A stretch of 64,000 bases of DNA from positions 10,329 to 74,328 of the forward strand of contig DASZER010000026.1 of assembly GCA_035940575.1 (NCBI GenBank). Reading direction: 5' to 3'. The position numbers were made by a program, and so were the translations under genes. This document shows positions 8,182 to 16,502 of this stretch, one piece after another; positions within the stretch are counted from its first letter, which is position 1, and each line of letters begins with the position of its first letter. The DNA comes from BP-191 sp035940575 (GTDB lineage Bacteria > Actinomycetota > Actinomycetes > BP-191). The notes below the pieces were generated by a model, which saw only the letters and a list, made by a program, of their open reading frames with translations, did not search any database and had not been told where the DNA came from.

Positions 8182-9059
8182 CGCGACGCCACCACGACGG
8201 CGACCAACGTGCACGCCGCCGCGAGCACCGACGCGAGCGTGAGGCCGCCGCCGGTCGGCACGAGCCCGTCGAGCACGACGCCGAACGCGAGCTGCCCCGC
8301 GACGGTCCCGAGCGTCAGCCGCAGCACGCCGAGCCGCCCGACCGCGAGCGCGCCGAGCGCGATGTACGCCGCGCCGCCGAGCCCGCCGAGGTAGAGGCCG
8401 GGGTTGGACGGCCACGCGCGCAGCGAGGGGGACAGGACGAGGACGCCGAGCGCGAGCGCGGCCGTGCCCACGAGGAACGACACCGACGCCGCGACGAGCG
8501 CCTCGCCGCTGTGGCGGTTGAGGTGGCCGTTCGCGGCCTGCTGCGCCGCGGTCGCGAACCCCGCGACGCCGACCGCGACGAGCAGCAGCGGCCGCACCTC
8601 TCCCCCGCGGCCGAACGACCCGACCGCGAGCCCCGCGACGGCGATGGCGGCGCTGACGAGGCGTGGCCGGGTCAACGGCTGGTGCCCGCGCGGCGAGAGG
8701 CCGTAGCGGTCCACGACGAGGCTGCCCGTCGTCGCGCCCGCGACGACCGCGACCGACGTCAGCGCGACGCCGACCTCCGGCACCGCGACCGCCGACGACG
8801 CGACGAGCGCGGCGCCGCAGAGGCCGCCCAGCCACCACCACCAGCGGGTGCCGCCGCGCAGCCGCGCCGCCGCCCGCCACCGCCCGGTGACGAGCGCGGC
8901 GGAGAGCAGCGCGAGCGTCCCGCCGCCGAACGACACGAGCGCCGCCACGACCGCGTCGCCGACGCGGACGGCGAGGGCGCCGTTGACGCGCGCCTGCCCC
9001 GCGAGCGCGGCGCCGGCGACGACGGCGAGCAGCGACAGCCGGGTGTGGCGTTCGCTCAC
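8178..9059 (-). CDS. DMT-superfamily (DUF606/YdcZ-type) membrane protein
   Basis: A 293-residue protein of about ten predicted transmembrane helices arranged as two DUF606-like halves (start LLAVVAGAALAGQARVNGAL; second half LLLVAVGVAGFATAAQQAAN). Such proteins belong to the drug/metabolite transporter superfamily; the substrate is unknown. The GTG start overlaps the hisG stop as GTGA and its own stop overlaps the next gene as ATGA, so it is the middle of hisG-DMT-YczE. Location after hisG does not prove a role in histidine metabolism. Confidence 0.78.
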   Translation of the reverse strand: MSERHTRLSLLAVVAGAALAGQARVNGALAVRVGDAVVAALVSFGGGTLALLSAALVTGRWRAAARLRGGTRWWWWLGGLCGAALVASSAVAVPEVGVALTSVAVVAGATTGSLVVDRYGLSPRGHQPLTRPRLVSAAIAVAGLAVGSFGRGGEVRPLLLVAVGVAGFATAAQQAANGHLNRHSGEALVAASVSFLVGTAALALGVLVLSPSLRAWPSNPGLYLGGLGGAAYIALGALAVGRLGVLRLTLGTVAGQLAFGVVLDGLVPTGGGLTLASVLAAACTLVAVVVASR

Positions 9060-9931
9060 TCGACGATCTTGGAGATCGGCAGCTCGAGGATGTCGCGCGC
9101 GCCGGCCGACTTGAGGGCCGGGATCAACGTGTTCACGCCCTGCTTGGCGACGACGGTCTCGACGGCGTGGAACCCGCCCGTCGCGAGCGCCGTGACCGTC
9201 GGCGACGTCATCGACGGCAGCACCGCGAGCACCTCGGACAGCGCGTCGTCGGCGACGTTGAGCTTGAGCAGCACCTTCCCGCGCGCGTTGATCGCGCCGA
9301 GCAGCAGGGTGCTCACGTCCTCCATCGCCGCGCGCTTGGCCGGGTCGGCGTACGCGGCGGCGTTGGTGACGAGCTCGGTGCGCGAGACGAGCAGGGTCTC
9401 GATGACCTTGAGCCCGTGCTTGCGCAACGACGTGCCGGTCTCGGTGAGGTCCACGATCGCGTCGACGATGTCGGGGACCTTGGCCTCGGTGGCGCCGTAC
9501 GACGGCACGATCACCGCGTCGACGCCGGCCTTCGCGAAGAACCGCCGCGTCAGCTCGGGGAACTCCGTCGAGACGCGGACGCCGTTGGGGAGCTCGGCGC
9601 CGGAGGACGCCGGGTGCTCCTTGGGGACGGCGAGCACGATCTTCACGGGGTTGCTCGTGGCCTTGCTGTACTCGAGCTCGGTGATGGAGACGACGTCGCT
9701 GTCGGTCTCGGTGATCCAGTCGCGGCCGGTGATGCCGACGTCGAACAGCCCCTGCTCGACGTACTGCGGGATCTCCTGCGGCCGCAGGAACATCACCGAG
9801 TCGATGCGCGGGTCGTCGATCGACGCGCGGTAGTCGCGGTCGGAGCCGCGCCGCACCGCGAGGTCCGCCGCTTCGAACAGCGTCAGCGTGGCGGACTCCA
9901 GCGAGCCCTTCGGGAGGACGAGCGAGAGCAT
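9056..9931 (-). CDS. hisG: ATP phosphoribosyltransferase, long form
   Basis: First enzyme of histidine synthesis: condenses ATP with PRPP to phosphoribosyl-ATP in the cytoplasm. At 291 aa it is the long form, with the two-lobed catalytic part (MLSLVLPKGSLES; GLFDVGITGRDWI; PRPP-loop-like segment VDLTETGTSLRKHGL) and a C-terminal regulatory ACT-like domain from about residue 210 that binds histidine; no HisZ is needed. The ATG directly abuts the ribH TAG with no spacer. In Streptomyces hisE lies between ribH and hisG; it is absent here and not seen elsewhere in the window. Confidence 0.95.
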   Translation of the reverse strand: MLSLVLPKGSLESATLTLFEAADLAVRRGSDRDYRASIDDPRIDSVMFLRPQEIPQYVEQGLFDVGITGRDWITETDSDVVSITELEYSKATSNPVKIVLAVPKEHPASSGAELPNGVRVSTEFPELTRRFFAKAGVDAVIVPSYGATEAKVPDIVDAIVDLTETGTSLRKHGLKVIETLLVSRTELVTNAAAYADPAKRAAMEDVSTLLLGAINARGKVLLKLNVADDALSEVLAVLPSMTSPTVTALATGGFHAVETVVAKQGVNTLIPALKSAGARDILELPISKIVE

Positions 9932-10378
9932 CTACGCGATCCCATCGAGAGTGGCGAGGGTCTCCAGCACGGCGCGAACGGCCTCGCGCCCCTTGTCGAG
10001 GCGCGCGCGCGCCTGGTCCTCGTCGTCGACCGTGAGGACGCCGAAGCCGACCGGCTTGCCGGAGTCGAGCGCGACGCGGACGCAGCCGTCGGTGACGGCG
10101 CGGCAGACGTAGTCGAAGTGCGGGGTGCCGCCGCGCATGACGACGCCGAGCGCGACGACCGCGTCGTGGGTACGGGCCAGTGCCTGGGCGACGACCGGGA
10201 TCTCGAACGCCCCCGGCGCGCGGACGACGACGTACGCCGCGCCTGCCTCCTCGCAGGCCGCGACCGCGCCGGAGAGCAGCGCGTCCACGACCTCGCCGTG
10301 CCAGCGGCCCGCGACGATCGCGACGCTGCGGCCCTCGGCGCGCAGCGGCGCGTCCTCGGGCGCTCCCGTGCCGCTCAC
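9932..10378 (-). CDS. ribH: 6,7-dimethyl-8-ribityllumazine synthase
   Basis: Joins the ribityl-aminopyrimidine to 3,4-dihydroxy-2-butanone 4-phosphate to give lumazine, the penultimate riboflavin step; usually an icosahedral or pentameric shell. 148 aa, normal length. Family motifs: substrate loop RAPGAFEIPVVAQ, GVVMRGGTPHFDYVC (with the catalytic-region His) and PVGFGVLTVDDEDQA. The GTG start overlaps the ribBA stop as GTGA, and the stop abuts hisG. Last rib gene of the riboswitch-controlled operon. Confidence 0.95.
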   Translation of the reverse strand: MSGTGAPEDAPLRAEGRSVAIVAGRWHGEVVDALLSGAVAACEEAGAAYVVVRAPGAFEIPVVAQALARTHDAVVALGVVMRGGTPHFDYVCRAVTDGCVRVALDSGKPVGFGVLTVDDEDQARARLDKGREAVRAVLETLATLDGIA

Positions 10379-11664
10379 GGCGCCACCTCGGGCGCGTCGA
10401 GCGCGGCGTCGGCGCTCGCCTCGGTCGGCTCGTCCAGCGCGTCCACGACGCCCGGCAGCCCGAGGATGTGGCCGAGCCGCTCCTGCTTGGTGCGCAGGTA
10501 CGCGATGTTGTCCGGCGTCGGCGTCGTCGTGAGCGACACGCGCTCCACGATCTCGAGGCCGTAGCCCTCCAGGCCCGCGCGCTTGCCGGGGTTGTTCGTG
10601 AGCAGGCGCATGGTGCGGATGCCGAGGTCCACGAGGATCTGCGCGCCGGTGCCGTAGTCGCGCGCGTCGGCGGGCAGGCCGAGCTGGAGGTTCGCGTCGA
10701 CGGTGTCCGCGCCGGCGTCCTGGAGCTGGTACGCCTGGAGCTTGTGCATCAGGCCCACGCCGCGGCCCTCGTGCCCGCGCACGTACAGCACGACGCCGCG
10801 CCCCTCGGCCGCGACGGCCTCCAGCGCCGCGTCGAGCTGCGTGCCGCAGTCGCACCGGGTCGAGCCGAACACGTCGCCCGTGAGGCACTCGGAGTGCACG
10901 CGTACGAGCACCCGCTCGCCGTCGCCGACGTCGCCGCGGACGAGCGCGACGTGCTCGACGCCGTCGAACGTCGACCGGTAGCCGAACGCCGTGAAGTCGC
11001 CGTGGCGGGTCGGGATGCGGGCCTCGGCGACGCGTTCGACCTGCTTCTCGAAGCGGCGGCGGTGCGCGATGAGGTCGGCGATCGAGATGAGCGCGAGGCC
11101 GTGCTCGTCGGCGAACGCGCGCAGCTCCTCCAGGCGCGCCATGTCGCCGTCGTCCTTCTGCGACACGATCTCGCAGAGCACGCCGGCGGGACGCAGCCCC
11201 GCCATCCGCGCGAGGTCCACGGCGGCCTCGGTGTGGCCGGGCCGGCGCAGCACGCCGCCCTCCTTGGCCCGCAACGGCACCACGTGGCCGGGCCGCGTGA
11301 AGTCCTCGGCACGCGCGGCGGTGTCGGCGAGCAGGCGCATCGTGCGCGCGCGGTCGATCGCGGAGATGCCCGTCGAGACGCCCTCGCGCGCATCGACGGA
11401 GACGGTGTACGCCGTGCCGCGCTTGTCCTGGTTGACCGGGTACGCGGGCGGCAGGTCGAGCCTGTCGCAGTCGGCCTCGGTCATCGGCACGCAGATGTAG
11501 CCCGACGTGTAGCGGACCATGAACGACACCAGCTCCGGCGTCGCCATCTCGGCGGCGAAGATGAGGTCGCCCTCGTTCTCGCGGTCGGCGTCGTCGACCA
11601 CGACGACGGCCTTGCCGGCCGCGATGTCCGCGACCGCGCGCTCGATGGGGTCGAACTCCGTCAT
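10375..11664 (-). CDS. ribBA: Bifunctional DHBP synthase / GTP cyclohydrolase II
   Basis: Supplies both riboflavin precursors. The N-terminal RibB domain (about 1-200) makes 3,4-dihydroxy-2-butanone 4-phosphate and shows DDADRENEGDL, TSGYICVPM and RPGHTEAAVDL. The C-terminal RibA domain (about 207-400) is GTP cyclohydrolase II with the zinc site CLTGDVFGSTRCDCG and YVRGHEGRGVGL. At 429 aa it has the usual length plus a short acidic tail. It overlaps ribE by ATGA and ribH by GTGA, so translation is coupled through the operon. Confidence 0.96.
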   Translation of the reverse strand: MTEFDPIERAVADIAAGKAVVVVDDADRENEGDLIFAAEMATPELVSFMVRYTSGYICVPMTEADCDRLDLPPAYPVNQDKRGTAYTVSVDAREGVSTGISAIDRARTMRLLADTAARAEDFTRPGHVVPLRAKEGGVLRRPGHTEAAVDLARMAGLRPAGVLCEIVSQKDDGDMARLEELRAFADEHGLALISIADLIAHRRRFEKQVERVAEARIPTRHGDFTAFGYRSTFDGVEHVALVRGDVGDGERVLVRVHSECLTGDVFGSTRCDCGTQLDAALEAVAAEGRGVVLYVRGHEGRGVGLMHKLQAYQLQDAGADTVDANLQLGLPADARDYGTGAQILVDLGIRTMRLLTNNPGKRAGLEGYGLEIVERVSLTTTPTPDNIAYLRTKQERLGHILGLPGVVDALDEPTEASADAALDAPEVAP

Positions 11665-12236
11665 CGCCCACTCCTCGACAGCAGCCGCTCGACGTACTTC
11701 GCCAGCACGTCGACCTCGATGTTCACCGGATCGCCCGGCTTCTTGTGCCCCAGCGTCGTCAGCTCCAGCGTCGCCGGGATCAGCGACACCGTGAACTCCT
11801 CGTCCCCCGCCTCGACCACCGTCAGGCTCACGCCGTCCACGGCGATCGAGCCCTTCTCCACGACGTAGCGCGAGAGGTCCTCGGGGATCGCGAACCGCAC
11901 GACGCCGTCGGCCTCGTGCGCGGCGATCGTCGCGACGCCGTCGACGTGTCCCTGCACGACGTGGCCGCCGAGGCGGCCGCCGGCCTTGACGGGGCGTTCG
12001 AGGTTGACGGGGTCGCCCTGCTCGAGCGCGCCGAGGCTCGTCCTGTTGAACGTCTCCACCATCACGTCCGCCCCGAACTGGTCGACGGACAGGTGCGTCA
12101 CCGTGAGGCAGCAGCCGTTGACGGCGATGCTGGAGCCGTAGGAGGCGTCCTCGACCACGAGCCCGCCGCGCACGACGAGCCGCGACGCGGTCACCTCGAC
12201 CACCCGGCCGAGCTCCTCGACTATGCCGGTGAAGAT
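11661..12236 (-). CDS. ribE: Riboflavin synthase alpha subunit, probable AUC start
   Basis: Dismutates two lumazines to riboflavin. The 191-aa protein has the two tandem lumazine-binding repeats, with GCCLTV and NRTSLG in the first and GHVVQGHVDG, VDGVSLTV in the second. Relatives start MFTGIVEELG; here that position is ATC (12234-12236) and the frame reads IFTGIVEELG. GGAGG lies five bases upstream of the ATC. No ATG, GTG or TTG is available nearby; a CTG at 12248 is the only near alternative. The start lies 16 bases inside ribD. Confidence 0.93.
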   Translation of the reverse strand: MFTGIVEELGRVVEVTASRLVVRGGLVVEDASYGSSIAVNGCCLTVTHLSVDQFGADVMVETFNRTSLGALEQGDPVNLERPVKAGGRLGGHVVQGHVDGVATIAAHEADGVVRFAIPEDLSRYVVEKGSIAVDGVSLTVVEAGDEEFTVSLIPATLELTTLGHKKPGDPVNIEVDVLAKYVERLLSRSGR

Positions 12237-13261
12237 GACGGCCTCCAGGTGAGTCGTACGTCCTCGCCGAGGCGGGTGACGTCGTCCAGCGTGAAGCGCC
12301 TCGCGTCGGTCAGCGTCGCCGCAGTCCCGTCGAGCAGCGGGCGTCCCGCGCCGAGCGCGAGCGGGGCGACGTAGCCGATCACGCGGTCCACGAGGCCTTC
12401 GTCCACGAGCGTCCCCGCGAGCTTCGGGCCGCCCTCCACGAACAGGTGGCGAACGCCGCGCTCGTACAGGTGCGCGAGCAGCGCCCGCACGTCCGTGTGC
12501 CCGTCGGCCGCGCGCGGCAGCGTCACGGTCTCCACCTTCGCGTCGCCCGCCTCCACGGTCGTGGCGACCAGCGTCGGCGCGGCGCCGTCGAGCACCCGCG
12601 CGGTGGCGGGGACGCGGAGGCTCGAGTCCACGACGACCCGCAGCGGCTGGCGCGCCGCGAGCGCGCCGTCGGGCGAGCGGACCGTGAGGTGCGGGTCGTC
12701 GGCGAGCACCGTCGAGATGCCGACGGCGATCGCGTCGCACTCCGCGCGCAGCCGGTGGACGTCCGCCCGCGCGTCGGGGCCGGTGATCCACCGCGACGTG
12801 CCGTCGGCGGCGGCGACGCGGCCGTCGAGCGTGCCGGCGTACTTCCACGTGACGAACGGCCGCCGCTCCCGTACGGCGAGCAGCCACGCCTCGTTGACGC
12901 GGGCGGCCTCCTCGGCCAGCGGCCCCGGCTCGCCGTACGGCTCTTGCAGCGGGTCGGGCACGGCGTGGACGACGCGAACGACTCCGGCCTCGGCCAGCGC
13001 GGACGCGCAGGGCGGGGTGCGGCCGTGCGACGTGCAGGGCGAGAGCGTGACGTACGCCGTCGCGCCCCTCGCGCGGTCGCCCGCCGCGCGGAGCGCGACG
13101 ACCTCGGCGTGGTCGCGGGCGTCGTAGACGTGGAAGCCCTCGCCGACGACCTCGCCGTCCGGGGACACGAGGACGCAGCCGACGGTGGGGTTGGGCGCCG
13201 TGCGGCCGAGGCCGAGCGCGGACAGCGCGACGGCACGGCGCATCGCCGTCGTGTCGTCCAC
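12221..13261 (-). CDS. ribD: Bifunctional riboflavin deaminase/reductase
   Basis: Second and third steps of riboflavin synthesis. The deaminase domain (about 1-145) carries the zinc motifs HAEVVAL and PCTSHGRTPPCA; the NADPH-dependent reductase (about 150-346) shows VTWKYAGTLDGRVA and LFVEGGPKLAGTLVD. The GTG at 13261 is preceded by GGAGG, and the protein then starts VDDTTAMRRAVAL as expected; an open frame extends upstream into the riboswitch but is not coding. First gene of the rib operon, about 70 bases after the FMN aptamer. Confidence 0.95.
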   Translation of the reverse strand: MDDTTAMRRAVALSALGLGRTAPNPTVGCVLVSPDGEVVGEGFHVYDARDHAEVVALRAAGDRARGATAYVTLSPCTSHGRTPPCASALAEAGVVRVVHAVPDPLQEPYGEPGPLAEEAARVNEAWLLAVRERRPFVTWKYAGTLDGRVAAADGTSRWITGPDARADVHRLRAECDAIAVGISTVLADDPHLTVRSPDGALAARQPLRVVVDSSLRVPATARVLDGAAPTLVATTVEAGDAKVETVTLPRAADGHTDVRALLAHLYERGVRHLFVEGGPKLAGTLVDEGLVDRVIGYVAPLALGAGRPLLDGTAATLTDARRFTLDDVTRLGEDVRLTWRPSSSPA

Positions 13262-13332
13262 GGTCCACCTCCGTCCTGGCGCGAACGGGGCGGCGGGAGG
13301 CGGGCAGCGCGCAGCGGCGCCAGCCCGCGCGG

Positions 13333-13448
13333 CTTCTCCCATCCGGACTGTCACCGTCGGTCCCGGAGTTCCACCGGGTCCACCGGCCGCTGGCTGCGGC
13401 CGGGTCGCGGACTGTCACCGCCGGCTCGGAGTTGCACCGACCCCGAAG
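13333..13448 (-). promoter_or_regulatory. FMN riboswitch (RFN element)
   Basis: All conserved blocks are present on the minus strand in order: CTTCGGGGTCGGTGCAA at the 5' end, GAGCCGGCGGTGACAGTCCG, a variable hairpin, GGACCGACGGTGACAGTCCG and GGATGGGAGAAG closing P1. FMN binding should lower expression of ribD-ribE-ribBA-ribH. The region between aptamer and ribD start is GC-rich; whether control acts on transcription or translation is not clear. Confidence 0.95.
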
Positions 13449-13492
13449 CGCGCGTGCTTCAGCGCCTAGTGTCGCACGTCCCGAACGGCGTT

Positions 13493-14446
13493 CTAGTCGG
13501 CCGGGTGCTCGGGCATCGGCGGGGTGCCGCGCCGGTCCACGGCCACGGAGGACCCGACGGTCGCCTTGGCGACCTTCTTCATCTCGGTCGCGACGTCCAC
13601 GACCTCGCGCTTGTCGGCGAACATCCGGTTGCCCGACATCGCGACGCCGATCGAGACCGACACGAGCGGGAACCGCCGGGCCTTGCCCTGCCGGTCCGTG
13701 ACCTCGATGTAGCCGCGGTTGGTGTCCTCGGGGTCGTGCAGGCGCGGCGCCGACGAGTCGAACACGTCCACGACCCGCTTCGCGAGCGGCTCGGCCTGCT
13801 CGGGCAGGCAGACGACGACGAAGTCGTCGCCGCCGATGTGGCCGACGAACGGCGCCGGCTCCCCCGCCTCCATCACCGCGCGGCGCGCGGCCGTGGCGAG
13901 CAGCGTGATGACCTCGTCGCCGCGCAGGAAGCCGTAGCAGTCGTTGAACGCCTTGAAGTTGTCGAGGTCGAGGTAGAGCACCGCGAACGGCTCCGCCTTG
14001 GTGACGCGGTCGGCGAGCTCCTCCTCGATGCGGTGGTTGCCGGGCAGGCCGGTGAGCGGCGAGACCGCGCGCATCTCGGCGTTGCGGCGCAGCGTCGAGC
14101 GGACGCGCGCGACGAGCTCGAGGGTGTCGAACGGCTTGATGATGTAGTCGTCCGCGCCCGCCGTGAGGCCCACGACCTTGTCGGCCGAGAGCGACTTGGC
14201 GGTCAGCATGATGACCGGGAGGTTCGCCGTCGCGGGGTTGGCGCGCAGGCGGCGGCAGAGCTCGACGCCGTCGACCTTGGGCATCATCACGTCGAGCAGG
14301 ACGAGGTCGGGCGTCTCCTCGTCGATCGACTGCTCGGCCTGCTCCCCGTCGTGGGCGACGCGGACGTCGAAGCCCTCGAGGCGCAGGTTGATCTCGATGA
14401 ACCGCGCGATGTCGGTGTCGTCGTCCACGACGAGGACGGTGGCCAT
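13493..14446 (-). CDS. Response regulator with GGDEF-type output (REC-GGDEF)
   Basis: A 317-residue cytoplasmic protein: receiver domain at 1-120 with phospho-acceptor Asp52 (LVLLDVMMPKVDG) and the KPF signature, then a GGDEF domain from about 125 (SPLTGLPGNHRI, YLDLDNFKAFND, HIGGDDFVVV at 203-212). GGDEF domains make c-di-GMP; here the signature is GGDDF, and no RxxD inhibitory site precedes it, so activity could be normal, reduced or lost. No sensor kinase is adjacent. It stands between the FMN riboswitch and rpe on the same strand. Its likely outputs in this window would be BldD, the pilA riboswitch and PilB. Confidence 0.88.
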   Translation of the reverse strand: MATVLVVDDDTDIARFIEINLRLEGFDVRVAHDGEQAEQSIDEETPDLVLLDVMMPKVDGVELCRRLRANPATANLPVIMLTAKSLSADKVVGLTAGADDYIIKPFDTLELVARVRSTLRRNAEMRAVSPLTGLPGNHRIEEELADRVTKAEPFAVLYLDLDNFKAFNDCYGFLRGDEVITLLATAARRAVMEAGEPAPFVGHIGGDDFVVVCLPEQAEPLAKRVVDVFDSSAPRLHDPEDTNRGYIEVTDRQGKARRFPLVSVSIGVAMSGNRMFADKREVVDVATEMKKVAKATVGSSVAVDRRGTPPMPEHPAD

Positions 14447-14522
14447 CAGCGCCTGCCCCCGATCCCGCGTCCGTCGCGAGCGGACGCCGCGCGGCAGGGC
14501 AGCGGGGTGGGAGGCCGGCGCA

Positions 14523-15194
14523 TCAGGCGGCCTCTCTCGCGCGCTCGGCGGCGGTCTTGATCGCCGCCCCTGCCGCGGCCGGGTCGGCCGCGTCGAACAC
14601 CGCGGATCCCGCTACGAACACGTCCGCTCCCGCCTCCGCGCACCGCGCCGCCGTGTCGGCGTTGATGCCACCGTCCACTTCGAGCCACAGGGAGAGCCCG
14701 CGGTTCAGAATCGCCCGCCGCGCCTCCCGGATCTTCGGGAGCATCTCGGCGATGAACGACTGGCCGCCGAAGCCGGGCTCGACGGTCATGACGAGCACCA
14801 TGTCGAACTCGCCGAGGATGTCCTCGTACGGCGCCAGCGGCGTCGCCGGCTTGAGCGCGAGCCCGGCGCGACCCCCGGCCGCGCGGATCGCACGCGCGGT
14901 CCGGACCGGGTCGCGCGCCGCCTCGACGTGGAACGTCACGAGCGACGCGCCGTGCTCGACGTAGCCGGGGGCCCAGCGGTCGGGGTCCTCGATCATCAGG
15001 TGCAGGTCGAGCGGCAGCGCCGTCGCGCCGCGCAGGCTCTCGACGACGACCGGGCCGAGGGTGAGGTTCGGGACGAAGTGGTTGTCCATCACGTCCACGT
15101 GCAGCAGGTCCGCGACGCCCTCGACGCGGGCGGCCTCGTCGGCCAGGCGCGCGAAGTCGGCCGAGAGGATGCTCGGCGCGAGCTGGGTGGGCAA
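14523..15194 (-). CDS. rpe: Ribulose-phosphate 3-epimerase
   Basis: Interconverts ribulose 5-phosphate and xylulose 5-phosphate in the pentose phosphate pathway. TIM barrel of 223 aa with APSILSADFARL, the metal-ligand strand HVDVMDNHFVPN, LHLMIEDP, VMTVEPGFGGQSF and WLEVDGGINADTA. The start is TTG, supported by GGAG six bases upstream and by the exact family N-terminus. It lies 42 bp after rsmB, the conserved fmt-rsmB-rpe order of actinobacteria. Confidence 0.95.
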   Translation of the reverse strand: MPTQLAPSILSADFARLADEAARVEGVADLLHVDVMDNHFVPNLTLGPVVVESLRGATALPLDLHLMIEDPDRWAPGYVEHGASLVTFHVEAARDPVRTARAIRAAGGRAGLALKPATPLAPYEDILGEFDMVLVMTVEPGFGGQSFIAEMLPKIREARRAILNRGLSLWLEVDGGINADTAARCAEAGADVFVAGSAVFDAADPAAAGAAIKTAAERAREAA

Positions 15195-15236
15195 GCAGTA
15201 CTCCAGGCACGTGGGCAGGTGGGTGTGACCTTGGAG

Positions 15237-16502
15237 TCAGTCTAGCGGCGTTCCGTCTCCTGATCGTTGTAGGAGCGAGACGAACATCGCGTCCGTGCCG
15301 TCGACGTGCGGCCAGAGCTGGCGCGCCGAGAGCACCTCGGCGCCGCGGGCGGTGCCGACGACGTCGCGCGTCTCGGCGAGGTGCGGCGAGCAGACGACGT
15401 AGGCGACGAGCCCGCCGGGGCGCACCGCGTCGAGCGCGGCGGCGAGCAGCTCGCGCTGGAGCGCCTGCAGCGGCGCAACGTCCTCCGGGCGGCGCCGCCA
15501 CCGCGCCTCCGGCCGCCGCCGCAGCGCGCCGAGCCCGGTGCACGGCGCGTCGAGCAGCACGGCGTCGAACGTCCCCGGCCGCCACGGGCCGCGCCTGCCG
15601 TCCGAGGCGACGACGGCCGCATCGCGGGCGCCGCGCAGCGTGGCGCGGACGAGCCCGGCGCGGTGCGGGTGGACGTCGTTGGCGACGAGGCGGCCCTCGA
15701 CGGTGGCGCGCAGCAGCGCGGACTTGCCGCCCGGCCCCGCGCACAGGTCGAGCACGTCGTGGCGGCCGGGACCGAGCGCGTCGGCGAGCGTGAGCGCCGC
15801 GACCTGGCTCCCCTCGTCCTGCACGCCCGCGTCGCCCGAGCGCACCGCCGCCACGGTGTCGGGGTCGCCGCCGCGCAGGCGGACGGCGTACGGCGACAGC
15901 GGCCCCGCGTCGGCCTCCAGGCCGGCCGCGCGGCAGGACGCGAGCAGCGCGTCGCGCGTGACGCGCCGGGCGACGAGGTGCACCTCCGGCCTCGTGTCGT
16001 CGGCCAGCAGCGCCTCGCGCGGGTCGCCGCCGAGCGCGTCGGCGAACGCCTCCACGATCCAGCGCGGGTGCGCGGTCTCGACGGCGAGCGCGTCGACCGG
16101 GTCGGCGGGCAGGCCGAGGTCGCCGTCGCGCGCGGCGACCTTGCGCAGGACGGCGTTGACGAACTTGGAGGGCCCGATCCCCGCGACGCGCCGCGCGAGG
16201 TCGACGCTGGTCGAGACGGCGGCGTGCGGGGCGACGCGGGTGCGCAGGAGCTGGTACGCACCGAGCCGCAGCACGTCGCGTACCTGGGGGTCCATCTCGG
16301 CCACGGGCCGCGACGAGACGAGGCCGAGCACGTGGTCGAGAGTGCCGAGCGCGCGCAGGGTGCCGTAGCCGAGCTCGGCGGCGAACGCCCTGTCCCGCGC
16401 GTCGAGCCCGGAGACGAGCGTGGGGAGCAGGAGGTTGGCGTACGCGTCGCGCTCGTCGACGGCGCGCAGGAGGTCGTACGCCACCCGCCGCGGGTCGCTC
16501 AC
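15237..16502 (-). CDS. rsmB: 16S rRNA m5C967 methyltransferase (RsmB/NOL1-NOP2-Sun)
   Basis: SAM-dependent cytosine-5 methyltransferase, 421 aa. An N-terminal NusB-like RNA-binding domain (about 1-135) is followed by the Rossmann catalytic domain with motif I LCAGPGGKSALL, motif IV DAPCTGLGALRRRPEARW, and the nucleophile motif YVVCSPHLAE, where relatives usually have TCS. Both conserved cysteines are present. The GTG start overlaps the fmt stop as GTGA. Confidence 0.93.
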   Translation of the reverse strand: MSDPRRVAYDLLRAVDERDAYANLLLPTLVSGLDARDRAFAAELGYGTLRALGTLDHVLGLVSSRPVAEMDPQVRDVLRLGAYQLLRTRVAPHAAVSTSVDLARRVAGIGPSKFVNAVLRKVAARDGDLGLPADPVDALAVETAHPRWIVEAFADALGGDPREALLADDTRPEVHLVARRVTRDALLASCRAAGLEADAGPLSPYAVRLRGGDPDTVAAVRSGDAGVQDEGSQVAALTLADALGPGRHDVLDLCAGPGGKSALLRATVEGRLVANDVHPHRAGLVRATLRGARDAAVVASDGRRGPWRPGTFDAVLLDAPCTGLGALRRRPEARWRRRPEDVAPLQALQRELLAAALDAVRPGGLVAYVVCSPHLAETRDVVGTARGAEVLSARQLWPHVDGTDAMFVSLLQRSGDGTPLD

